From Clostridia bacterium (GTDB taxonomy: Bacteria; Bacillota_A; Clostridia; Oscillospirales; CAG-272): DNA of 40,046 bases. The stretch is taken from positions 1 through 40,046 of the forward strand of contig JAFSUU010000041.1 in the NCBI GenBank assembly GCA_017445115.1. The letters run 5' to 3'. This document shows, piece by piece, positions 15,862-23,823 of this stretch. Made by a program: the position numbers and the translations under genes. Numbering within the stretch: position 1 is the first letter of the stretch; every line of letters begins with the position of its first letter. Under the pieces are notes generated by a model. The model worked only from the letters and a program-made list of their open reading frames with translations. It searched no databases and was not told where the DNA came from.

Positions 15862-16469
15862 GAAAGCTTGCTCTGTTTACCGTGATCGTGCTTTGCTTTG
15901 CGCTCCTTGTTTCCTGCGGCCGGGATGAGGCGCCTGCCGGAGCGGAGAGCGGGACCGACGGAAAGACCGGCGAATTTGACTTTTACGCTCTGCCGTATGG
16001 GAGCGGTCTCGATTTCTGGATCTGTCAGAGCGTCGACGAAGAGACCGATTTTGAAGGATTCTACAGAAACAAGCTTTTCGGAGGCAGAGAATACGCAAAC
16101 GCGAAATATAACGTTTACCACATAGGCACGGAACAAATATTTCCGGATAAGTTCGTGATCTACACCGTTACGGCTTGGCCGGACTACTCGGACTATAGCG
16201 AGCGCGGCGCGTACGTAACGACGATTTGGATCTCCGATCCCGAAGTCTCGCTCTGGGGGATAACCGTTGACTCGACCATCCCGGAGTTCGAGACGAAAAT
16301 GAGTGAGCTCGGTTTCACGGTTGAGTACGATGAGGAACTCCAAAGGTATACGGCGACCTCGCCGGACGGAAATTATTATATTTTGTTCGATACGAAAGAC
16401 GGGGGATACCGCGGGGCAAAACTTCGGGTCGTCGCTCCGGTCTCAAACAGAAATGGCATCTTGTTCTGA
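15858..16469 (+). CDS. Lipoprotein of unknown function in the sigma-factor operon
   Basis: A 203-residue predicted lipoprotein: the signal peptide MRKLALFTVIVLCFALLVSC has a lipobox LVSC with Cys20 as the lipidated residue, followed by a soluble, acidic domain rich in Tyr and Gly. No family is recognised. It is the third gene of the ECF-sigma operon, overlapping the probable anti-sigma gene by four bases (ATGA). It could be a sensor or target of the envelope stress response. A strong terminator follows at 16487. Confidence 0.65.
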   Translation: MRKLALFTVIVLCFALLVSCGRDEAPAGAESGTDGKTGEFDFYALPYGSGLDFWICQSVDEETDFEGFYRNKLFGGREYANAKYNVYHIGTEQIFPDKFVIYTVTAWPDYSDYSERGAYVTTIWISDPEVSLWGITVDSTIPEFETKMSELGFTVEYDEELQRYTATSPDGNYYILFDTKDGGYRGAKLRVVAPVSNRNGILF

Positions 16470-16486
16470 TCTCAGTCAAAAATCTG

Positions 16487-16524
16487 CAAGTGGCGCGGAA
16501 ACATGCGCCACTTGATTTTTTTTA
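16487..16524 (+). terminator. Intrinsic terminator of the sigma-factor operon
   Basis: CAAGTGGCGC (16487-16496) pairs with GCGCCACTTG (16505-16514) over 10 bp around an 8-nt loop, followed by a run of T residues. The -35 box of the next promoter (16512-16517) lies inside the right arm of this terminator. Confidence 0.88.
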
Positions 16525-16540
16525 CATATTATGATATAAT
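16512..16540 (+). promoter_or_regulatory. Promoter of the G5/3D protein gene, nested in the preceding terminator
   Basis: TTGATT (16512-16517) and TATAAT (16535-16540) are separated by 17 bp. The -35 box lies in the right stem of the terminator of the upstream operon. Confidence 0.65.
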
Positions 16541-16573
16541 AACGAACGCAAATAAAGGACTGGTGGTGTTTTT

Positions 16574-18163
16574 TTGTCAAAGAAAGATAACGCATCGAGA
16601 AGGGCGGCGTCGGAGCTGTTTTCGGAAGAAAACGAGACCGGACGCGCGAAAAATATGCCCGATGCGGATGCTGCAAGACGTGAAAAACTGAGACGCGAAA
16701 TGTTTGGGGATTCTCCCGCTGCCGCGTCTGTTTCCGCACGCCCTGAAACACCTAAAGTAACGCAAAATCGACCAAAAAACGACAGCGGAAAGGTCAGTGC
16801 GATACCGCTCACAAAAGAAGAGGCGATGTTCAGATCTCAGAGCGGAGCGCTCCGCGGTCACACGACCGGAAATATACCGAGAGTAAATACCGGCACGACC
16901 GGCTCCGTACCGAGGGTGCAGACCGGATCCGTACCGAGAGTAAACACCGGCACGGTACCGAGGGCGACGACAGGTTCTATCCCGAGAGTCCGCACGGAGA
17001 CGATCCCCACGGTGACGACGACCTCAATACCGAGAGTCCGCACGGGATCTGTCACAAGAGTTCAGACAGGATCTTTCGATACGGCGAAGACTGTCGCGGT
17101 CGGGCGGATCGCAGAGCCGGAAGAGTCTTTCGGATACGAAGACGGCAGAACGAGAAAGTATTCGCACACCGGAGAGGTTGCAAAGCCGCGCCGCGCAAAG
17201 AAAAAAGGAGTCGCCGCTCCGTTTCTCCGGATCGCCGCAGCGTCGCTGTGTATTCTTGTGATCGTCGGCGCGGTGCTTTTTACGGTCATATATCTTATGA
17301 AGTCGGATAAAGAAGAGCCGGCAGAGATCCCCGTCGACGTCGTCGCCGGGACGAATGAAAGATCGGAAGACGTCGTCAGCGCCGATACTGACAGTGCCGC
17401 TGACGAGCGGTATACGGTCAAGTTTATTCAGTACAACAAACCGGAGGTCGTCGTGAACACGGACGGCGGCACGGTGGCGTCCCTTATGGAGACTCTCGGC
17501 ATCACCGCCGGCAACGACAGGATCGTTTCGGTCGACGTCGGAGACGAGATCGCCTCAGATATGGAGATAGAGATCAAGGACGTCGTGTATAAAGACGAGG
17601 AGAAAACCGAGGAGATCGCGAACGATACGGTCTACGTCGACGACAACAGCGCATATCAGGGCGTTGAAACTGTCTCGACTGAAGGTTACCCCGGCGTCAA
17701 AACTCTTACATACAAAGTAAAATACGTCAACGGAAAAGAGGAGTCCCGCGAGCTCGTTTCCGAAGAGATAACGACTTATCCTGTTGACAGAGTAATAAAA
17801 CGCGGAACGCTGACGCCACCGACAACGCCCCATTCAACGGACGGCGTGACGCCGACGACGATCTATACCGGAGTCCCGACGGAGTATCTTTACTACGTTG
17901 ACGTGAGAGCTACGTGCTATTACATAGTCGGCACGACGGCGACCGGTCTTCCTACCGGAGACAACGTCATGGCGGTCGACCCGAGCGTGATCCCGCTCGG
18001 CAGTGAGTGCGTCGTGATCGGCGAGCTCGGCGACTACGGCCACCGCATAGCCGCGGACGTCGGCGGCGGAATTAAAGGGAACATCATCGATATCTGGCTC
18101 CCGGAGGGCACCGGATTCGGCTGGCAGGACTGCAGAGTATACGTATTAAGAGAAGGTTGGTAA
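16574..18163 (+). CDS. Membrane-anchored G5 / 3D-domain cell-wall protein with a cytoplasmic octapeptide repeat
   Basis: A 529-residue protein with an unusual layout. Residues 1-97 are polar and charged. Residues 98-168 hold about eight tandem copies of an octapeptide like SVPRVNTG or SIPRVRTG. A basic linker leads to one membrane segment at about 218-242. The outside part has a DUF348/G5-like region (about 262-420) and a C-terminal 3D domain (442-529) with the three conserved aspartates at 469 (AVDPSVIPLGS), 495 (ADVGGGIKG) and 506 (IIDIW). The 3D domain occurs in lytic transglycosylase-like Rpf/YabE/MltA proteins that cut peptidoglycan. The start is a TTG at 16574 behind GGTGGTG. The next gene follows after one base. 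Confidence 0.82.
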   Translation: MSKKDNASRRAASELFSEENETGRAKNMPDADAARREKLRREMFGDSPAAASVSARPETPKVTQNRPKNDSGKVSAIPLTKEEAMFRSQSGALRGHTTGNIPRVNTGTTGSVPRVQTGSVPRVNTGTVPRATTGSIPRVRTETIPTVTTTSIPRVRTGSVTRVQTGSFDTAKTVAVGRIAEPEESFGYEDGRTRKYSHTGEVAKPRRAKKKGVAAPFLRIAAASLCILVIVGAVLFTVIYLMKSDKEEPAEIPVDVVAGTNERSEDVVSADTDSAADERYTVKFIQYNKPEVVVNTDGGTVASLMETLGITAGNDRIVSVDVGDEIASDMEIEIKDVVYKDEEKTEEIANDTVYVDDNSAYQGVETVSTEGYPGVKTLTYKVKYVNGKEESRELVSEEITTYPVDRVIKRGTLTPPTTPHSTDGVTPTTIYTGVPTEYLYYVDVRATCYYIVGTTATGLPTGDNVMAVDPSVIPLGSECVVIGELGDYGHRIAADVGGGIKGNIIDIWLPEGTGFGWQDCRVYVLREGW

Positions 18164-18164
18164 A

Positions 18165-19307
18165 ATGGATTTTACAGAGCTTAAAAAGTTTCAGGACTGG
18201 ATGAGCGATGAGTGGCGCATCCCGGGTTCCACCGCAGTCGGATACGTCGACGGAAAAGAGGTCTATCACCATTCCTCCGGCTTTGCCGACGTCGAATCGG
18301 GATGCCGTATGCAGGGCGACGAGCTGATGTTCATGTACAGTATTACGAAGACTTTTACGTCTCTCTGCGGCTTGCAGCTGATAGAGCGGGGCAAGATATC
18401 CCTCGACGATCCGGTCGCCGAATATATGCCCGAATACGCGGATATACGGGTGCGTTTCAAAGAGCCCGGCGGCGACATCATCGAAAAAGCCAAGAAGACG
18501 ATGAAAATATGGCATCTCTTCACGATGACCGCGGGCTACGATTACACTATGAACTGTCCTCCGGTCGACGCGCTCCGCGCTCCCGACGGCAGCATTTCGA
18601 CGCGTGATATGGCGCGCGGACTCGCCGCTCTTCCGCTGCTTTTCGAACCGGGCGACAGATGGTGCTACGGTCTTTCTCACGACATCCTCGCGGCGCTGAT
18701 AGAGGTCGTGACCGGCAAGCGCTTTTCCGAATATGTAAAAGAGAATATTTTTGAGCCGGTAGGAATGAAGAATTCTTATTTCCACCTGCCGAAGGAAGAG
18801 CTTGAAGCCCGGATGGCTTCAAAATACAGCTTCAACGATGCAACCGAAAAATACGAGAAAATACCGCTCTTCAACTGGGCGGTTCCGGGCGAGTGCTACG
18901 ACAGCGGCGGCGCGGGACTTATTTCCACCGTGCCTGACGTCGCGCTTTACGCCGCAACGCTCGCAAGAGGCGGCGTTACCTTCTCGGGCGAGAGGATCAT
19001 CAAACGCGAGACGATCGACCTCTGGCGCACCAATCAACTCGACGAGGAGCGTATGAGATGGTTCGACTGGGGACAGCTTGTCGGCTACGGCTACGGCCTC
19101 GGCGTCAGAACTCATATCGATCCCGCAAAGTCCGGCTCATCCTCACCGATAGGCGAATTCGGCTGGAGCGGCGCCGCCGGCGGACTTCTGTACGTCGACG
19201 TCGATAATAACGCCGCGCTCTTCTACGCTCACCATATGCTGAACAACCAGGAATACTTCACGTTCCCGAGGATAAGAAATCACTTCTTCGACGGGTTGAA
19301 AAAATAA
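18165..19307 (+). CDS. Serine hydrolase of the class C beta-lactamase family
   Basis: A 380-residue protein of the beta-lactamase/esterase family (COG1680). The nucleophile motif S-x-x-K is Ser59-Ile-Thr-Lys62. The second motif is Tyr168-Gly-Leu-Ser in WCYGLSHDIL, like the Y-S-L of EstB-type esterases rather than the Y-S-N of AmpC. The third region is FGWSGAAGG near residue 330. There is no signal peptide, so it is probably a cytoplasmic esterase or peptidase rather than a resistance enzyme. It starts one base after the stop of the G5/3D gene and is likely translated from the same message. A bidirectional terminator follows. Confidence 0.85.
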   Translation: MDFTELKKFQDWMSDEWRIPGSTAVGYVDGKEVYHHSSGFADVESGCRMQGDELMFMYSITKTFTSLCGLQLIERGKISLDDPVAEYMPEYADIRVRFKEPGGDIIEKAKKTMKIWHLFTMTAGYDYTMNCPPVDALRAPDGSISTRDMARGLAALPLLFEPGDRWCYGLSHDILAALIEVVTGKRFSEYVKENIFEPVGMKNSYFHLPKEELEARMASKYSFNDATEKYEKIPLFNWAVPGECYDSGGAGLISTVPDVALYAATLARGGVTFSGERIIKRETIDLWRTNQLDEERMRWFDWGQLVGYGYGLGVRTHIDPAKSGSSSPIGEFGWSGAAGGLLYVDVDNNAALFYAHHMLNNQEYFTFPRIRNHFFDGLKK

Positions 19308-19309
19308 AT

Positions 19310-19340
19310 AAAGCCTGCGGATCATTCCGCAGGCTTTTGA
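19310..19340. terminator. Bidirectional terminator between the hydrolase gene and typA
   Basis: AAAGCCTGCGG (19310-19320), loop ATCATT, CCGCAGGCTTT (19327-19337), with T residues after it on the plus strand and T-rich sequence after it on the minus strand. It serves both converging genes. Confidence 0.88.
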
Positions 19341-19343
19341 TGT

Positions 19344-21173
19344 TCAGTTCGCTTTTTTGCGTTTCGCTTCATCTTTAAGTCTCAGTTCCGTGTCGAGTAT
19401 TCTCTTGCGGAGTCTGAGGTGGTGAGGAGTAACTTCCATAAGTTCGTCCTCGGCGATGAATTCTATTGCCTGTTCAAGGCTGAATATTTTGGGAGGAACG
19501 AGGCGGAGTGCTTCGTCGGCGCCGGACGAGCGGATCGCAGTCAGGTGCTTTTTCTTGCACACGTTGAGCGCGATATCGCCGATCTTCGGGTTTTCGCCGA
19601 CAATCATGCCTTCATAGACTTCGGTCTGAACGCCGATGAACATAATACCTCTGTCCTGAGAGTTGTAAAGTCCGTAGGAAGTAGCTTCACCCGCTTCAGA
19701 CGCCACGAGCGAGCCCGTGTATCTCAGCGTGATGTCGCCTTTGTAAGGTTCATATCCGTCGAACACCGTATTGATGATGCCTTCGCCGCGAGTATCTGTC
19801 AGAAATTCGCTTCTGTAGCCGAAAAGGCAGCGCGACGGAATCAGATATTCTATCTTCATTCTCGTGCCGGAAGGAGTCATCTGGAGCAGATCGCCCTTTC
19901 TCGCGGAGAGCTTCTGAATGACCGTGCCCTGATACTCTTCGGGAACGTCGATGTAAACCTTTTCTATCGGCTCACATTTTACGCCGTCTATAGTCTTGTA
20001 AAGCACGTGAGGTGTCGAGCAGCAGAGCTCGTATCCCTCGCGTCGCATTGTTTCAATAAGGATGGAAAGGTGCATTTCGCCGCGCCCGGAGACCTTGAAG
20101 CAGTCGGTAGTCTCACCGTCTTCAACGCGCAGCGACACGTCGCGAAGAGTCTCTTTGTAAAGGCGCTCTCTTATCTGGCGCGAGGTGACGAACTTGCCGT
20201 CGCGTCCCGCAAGAGGAGAGTCATTCACGGAGAACGTCATTTCCATCGTCGGTTCGCTCACTTTTACGAACTCGAGTGCTTCGGGAACGTCGGGAGCGGT
20301 TATCGTATCGCCGATCGTTATATCAGCGGCGCCGGAAAAGCAGACGATGTCGCCGACCGTAGCCGATTCGACGTTATCCTTGCCGAGACCGTTATACTGA
20401 TAAAGGGAGACAATCTTCGTCTTCTTGATGACCGACGGATCGTGATAGTTGACGATCGCGGCTTCCATACCGACTTTGATCGTTCCGCGCTCTATTCTGC
20501 CGATACCTATTCTGCCGACGTAGTCGTTGTAGTCTATCGACGAGACGAGAAGCTGGAGCGGACCTTCGGGATCGCCCTCGGGGCAGGGTATGTATTCGAG
20601 TATAGTATCAAACAAAGGCTTCAAATTGACGCCTGTCTCCTCCGGGGAGACCGATGCCGTGCCCGCTCTGCCGGAGCAGAAGAGCATGGGGGAGTCGAGC
20701 TGATCGTCAGTCGCGTCGAGCTCAATGAGAAGCTCGAGGACCTCGTCGATTACTTCGTGTATTCTTGCGTCGGGGCGGTCGATCTTGTTGACGACGACGA
20801 TAACGCGGTGTCCCATTTCCATAGCCTTTCCGAGAACGAATCTCGTCTGAGGCATGGGACCTTCCGCCGCGTCGACGAGAAGGATGACACCGTTGACCAT
20901 CTTTAGTATACGCTCGACTTCGCCTCCGAAGTCTGCGTGTCCGGGTGTGTCGACGATGTTGATCTTGACTCCGCCGTACTGTACGGAGGTGTTTTTTGCG
21001 AGGATAGTTATGCCGCGCTCGCGTTCCAGATCGCCGGAGTCCATGACTCTTTCGGTGACCGCCTGGTTTTCATGATATTCGCCGCACTGTTTCAGCATTT
21101 CGTCGACGAGGGTAGTCTTGCCGTGGTCGACGTGTGCGATTATAGCGACGTTCCTCAGATCTGTTCTTACCAA
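19344..21173 (-). CDS. typA: Ribosome-associated GTPase TypA/BipA
   Basis: A 609-residue translational GTPase that acts on the ribosome, in 50S assembly and stress adaptation. The G1 loop AHVDHGKTT is at 13-21, the switch [10 protein letters not shown] at about 53-62, G3 [14 protein letters not shown] at about 74-87 and G4 NKIDRPDAR at about 128-136. EF-G-like domains III and V and the BipA-specific C-terminal domain ([15 protein letters not shown] and onward) follow. Full length for the family. The start is a TTG (21171-21173) with AGGAG eight bases upstream. It is monocistronic. A TATAAT-like -10 box lies on the minus strand at 21218-21223. Confidence 0.96.
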   Translation of the reverse strand: MVRTDLRNVAIIAHVDHGKTTLVDEMLKQCGEYHENQAVTERVMDSGDLERERGITILAKNTSVQYGGVKINIVDTPGHADFGGEVERILKMVNGVILLVDAAEGPMPQTRFVLGKAMEMGHRVIVVVNKIDRPDARIHEVIDEVLELLIELDATDDQLDSPMLFCSGRAGTASVSPEETGVNLKPLFDTILEYIPCPEGDPEGPLQLLVSSIDYNDYVGRIGIGRIERGTIKVGMEAAIVNYHDPSVIKKTKIVSLYQYNGLGKDNVESATVGDIVCFSGAADITIGDTITAPDVPEALEFVKVSEPTMEMTFSVNDSPLAGRDGKFVTSRQIRERLYKETLRDVSLRVEDGETTDCFKVSGRGEMHLSILIETMRREGYELCCSTPHVLYKTIDGVKCEPIEKVYIDVPEEYQGTVIQKLSARKGDLLQMTPSGTRMKIEYLIPSRCLFGYRSEFLTDTRGEGIINTVFDGYEPYKGDITLRYTGSLVASEAGEATSYGLYNSQDRGIMFIGVQTEVYEGMIVGENPKIGDIALNVCKKKHLTAIRSSGADEALRLVPPKIFSLEQAIEFIAEDELMEVTPHHLRLRKRILDTELRLKDEAKRKKAN

Positions 21174-21292
21174 AACCTATACTCCTGTCTGTAATCAAAA
21201 CTTTCAATAACTTATTTATTATATCACACTCTTTATAAAAAATAAATAGGAATTTGAAAATATTTTCCGTCGGAAAAATGGTTTTTTCGCAC

Positions 21293-21321
21293 TTGACCTT
21301 TGAGTTTTTTTATATTATAAT
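21293..21321 (+). promoter_or_regulatory. Promoter of the CotH-dockerin gene
   Basis: TTGACC (21293-21298), 17 bp, TATAAT (21316-21321) is a near-consensus vegetative promoter. It is located 36 bp before the chosen start codon. Confidence 0.78.
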
Positions 21322-21356
21322 TAGTTTATTAAAGTAATATGTTTGCGGGGTGTCGA

Positions 21357-23756
21357 ATGAAAAGAACGGTCAGAAAAATAACGGCAGCTTTGTTATCGGC
21401 GATTTTTATCCTGTCACTTTTGAATTTTGTATCGGGCGCTGCGGCAGAGAACTGCCGTTTTTATATCCTGCCCGAGGACAACGAGGGACTCTCGTTTTCC
21501 GTCGGTTCATACGATAAGTCGGGTAGCGAGACGTATCTTTTTCTGCCGAACACCTTAAACGCGGAGCGTGTCGTCGTCAGATACGGCGGCAGCTACAGCT
21601 CGGTCACTGGCGCGTCGCTTATTGAGTGGAACAAGAGCTCAAAGTATTTTATCGTCGACGCGTCGGACGAGACGGCAATAAACGTCGGAAGCCGCAAACT
21701 GATATTCATGCAGTCGGTTCTTCCCGCGGTAAGTATCGTTATAAATGACGGCGAGTCGATCGACACGATCAACAGCGACAAGAACGCGAAGATCGGCGCA
21801 AAAGTTATGATAGACGGCGCGGAGAACCCGAAATACAATCTGGCGCTGACCGACATTCAGATGAAGACAAGGGGAAATACAACTTTCTGGCCGGACAAAA
21901 AGCCGTATCAGATCAAGTTCGACAAGAAGACAGATCTTTTCGGAATGGGTAAGGCGAAAAAGTGGATCCTCAACGCGAACTATTACGACGGCACGTCTAT
22001 CAAAACGAAGTTGTTCTTCGACCTTGCCGAAGAGATAGGAATGGAGGAGACTTCAAAATCGGTCTTTGTCGACCTCTATATCGACGGTGATTACAGAGGC
22101 GTCTATCAGCTCATGGAGAAGGTCGAGATCGGATCGGCAAGAGTCGACCTTTCGGACGATTACGGCGTGATCGTCGAGATGGAGGCGAGCTCCAGAATAG
22201 GTGAGGAGACGGATCCTTATTTTATAACGTCGCTCACGAAAAAGCCGTTTGTTTACAAAGACTACAATACTGATTTCGAGGACTTGACCGCCGAGAACTT
22301 AACGAAGATCGCCGAGGTCAGATCTTTTGTTGAGGGATATATCAACGAGTTTGAGCGCGAACTTTACGCGACAGATCAAGACTGGGACAAGATCTCCTCG
22401 ATGATCGACGTCGATTCATTCATTCTGTACTATTATCTCAACGAATACGGCGAGCAGGTAGACTGTACTCTCGCCAGTACGTATTTCTTTATTGACGGTC
22501 CGGACGACGTGCTCCACTGCGGACCGGTGTGGGATTTCGACAGAGTGTGCGGCTTCAACGATCCTGTTCCGAAGAACACCGATTATTTGAAAAATATTAC
22601 CGACAACGTCGACAATCAGAGAGTCGAGTGGTTCAAAGAACTATTCCGCAGTCCCGAATTCGTAAAGCGTGCAAACGAGCTTTACTCCGAAAAGATCGAG
22701 GCGGCGTTCGACACCGCCAAGGTGAACGCGGCGATCGACTCGTATCAGGAAATGCTGATGCCGTCGCTGAGAATGAACCACGTAAAGTGGGTCGTGTTCC
22801 ACAACAGAAACTACATTGCGGAAGAACTTGTTCCGGACGGGACGACGGAGGACAGAATTGCATACACGACAGACAGTATGAAATCTATCCTCTCTGCTAA
22901 AAAAGTGTATATGGATACCGTGTATGGCGAGTATTTTCCCGCGATCTCTTATACGACGTATTCCGCATCCGGTGCGAAGCAAAAGGATTTTACCGGCGGA
23001 TGCATGAGCTACTCTGCCTCCGTCGCAGGGCTTTCCGTCGAGCTTTTTGACTCGATCTTTGACGGCGGTATTTCATACAAACTGTATGCCGACGATCGCA
23101 TTTGCGAGACCGTCTCCGACGGCGAGATCGCAAAATCGACGGACGGTTTCGTTCGCCCGAACGGCATCTCCGTTTCGCTTACCGGAAACGTTGCAAATTA
23201 TTTCGCGGTGCAGTACAGAGTGTCTCTCGGGTCGAACAAGTGGAGCCCATGGGTGACCGATGGAAAACTTGCCGGAAGAAGTTCGTCGAGCAACGGTTCT
23301 TACCTTGTCGACAGGATCCAGATGCGTATCGTCAAGAAATCTGACGTTGTCTTTTCCGGCGTCAGATATGTCGTCGAAGGCGCTGATGACGTCGTGAAGA
23401 CAGTTCCGGTCGGTAACGTAATAAAGACGGACTACGTTCCCGAGATAAGCGGGTATGAGTTTACCGGATGGTTCACCGATGAGGACAGGACTGAGATTTA
23501 TGCGGAAGACGCTGCCGCATCGGGTGAAGAACTGATTTTGTACGCCGGTACCGTCAGCAAATTCAGGCAGGGCGACGTCAACGGCGACGGACGTGTGAAT
23601 ACGCGTGACCTTTCGCTGTTAAAGCGCATTGCGGCAAGCGCCGCGGAAGAAGATGGTGAGATATCGCTTGAGAGAGCCGACGTCAACGGTGACGGAAAAG
23701 TCAATACAAGAGATATTTCAATACTCAAGCGAATAATCGCGGGAGAATACGAATAA
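21357..23756 (+). CDS. Secreted CotH-kinase protein with a C-terminal dockerin
   Basis: A 799-residue exported protein. A signal peptide (1-30, ending SGAAA) is followed by a region of about 130 residues, then a CotH kinase-like domain (about 165-400). Typical motifs there are MKTRGNTTFW, KKPYQIKFDKKTDLFGM, WILNANYYDGTSIKTKLFFDLA, YIDGDYRGVYQLMEKV and GPVWDFDRVCG. A sugar-binding-like region, an InlB-type B-repeat (EFTGWFTDED, about 690-735) and a type I dockerin (737-799) follow. The dockerin has two calcium-binding repeats, DVNGDGRVNTRDLSLLKRI and DVNGDGKVNTRDISILKRI. CotH proteins phosphorylate proteins; the dockerin implies docking to a cohesin scaffold. The ATG at 21357 follows GCGGGG; an ATG 18 bases upstream has no ribosome site. 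Confidence 0.88.
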   Translation: MKRTVRKITAALLSAIFILSLLNFVSGAAAENCRFYILPEDNEGLSFSVGSYDKSGSETYLFLPNTLNAERVVVRYGGSYSSVTGASLIEWNKSSKYFIVDASDETAINVGSRKLIFMQSVLPAVSIVINDGESIDTINSDKNAKIGAKVMIDGAENPKYNLALTDIQMKTRGNTTFWPDKKPYQIKFDKKTDLFGMGKAKKWILNANYYDGTSIKTKLFFDLAEEIGMEETSKSVFVDLYIDGDYRGVYQLMEKVEIGSARVDLSDDYGVIVEMEASSRIGEETDPYFITSLTKKPFVYKDYNTDFEDLTAENLTKIAEVRSFVEGYINEFERELYATDQDWDKISSMIDVDSFILYYYLNEYGEQVDCTLASTYFFIDGPDDVLHCGPVWDFDRVCGFNDPVPKNTDYLKNITDNVDNQRVEWFKELFRSPEFVKRANELYSEKIEAAFDTAKVNAAIDSYQEMLMPSLRMNHVKWVVFHNRNYIAEELVPDGTTEDRIAYTTDSMKSILSAKKVYMDTVYGEYFPAISYTTYSASGAKQKDFTGGCMSYSASVAGLSVELFDSIFDGGISYKLYADDRICETVSDGEIAKSTDGFVRPNGISVSLTGNVANYFAVQYRVSLGSNKWSPWVTDGKLAGRSSSSNGSYLVDRIQMRIVKKSDVVFSGVRYVVEGADDVVKTVPVGNVIKTDYVPEISGYEFTGWFTDEDRTEIYAEDAAASGEELILYAGTVSKFRQGDVNGDGRVNTRDLSLLKRIAASAAEEDGEISLERADVNGDGKVNTRDISILKRIIAGEYE

Positions 23757-23774
23757 ACAGTTAATAATAAACAA

Positions 23775-23802
23775 GCGGGCCCGGAGATCCGGGCCCGCGG
23801 TT
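23775..23802. terminator. Bidirectional terminator between the CotH and helicase genes
   Basis: GCGGGCCCGG-AGAT-CCGGGCCCGC is a perfect 10-bp stem with a 4-nt loop, followed by GGTTTT on the plus strand and by CTTGTTTATTATT on the minus strand. Confidence 0.82.
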
Positions 23803-23823
23803 TTGTCGTTGCGCGGCTGTCGC

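Noticed and set aside
16860..17070. Independent DNA repeat element
   Set aside because: The repeats are in phase with codons of the G5/3D gene and encode a clear octapeptide; they are part of the protein.
18165..19307. Antibiotic-resistance beta-lactamase
   Set aside because: No signal peptide and an esterase-like Y-G-L-S second motif; the broad serine hydrolase family is the safer call.
19419..20906. A 495-codon open frame on the plus strand opposite typA
   Set aside because: It mirrors the typA coding sequence, has no ribosome site and shows no domain pattern.
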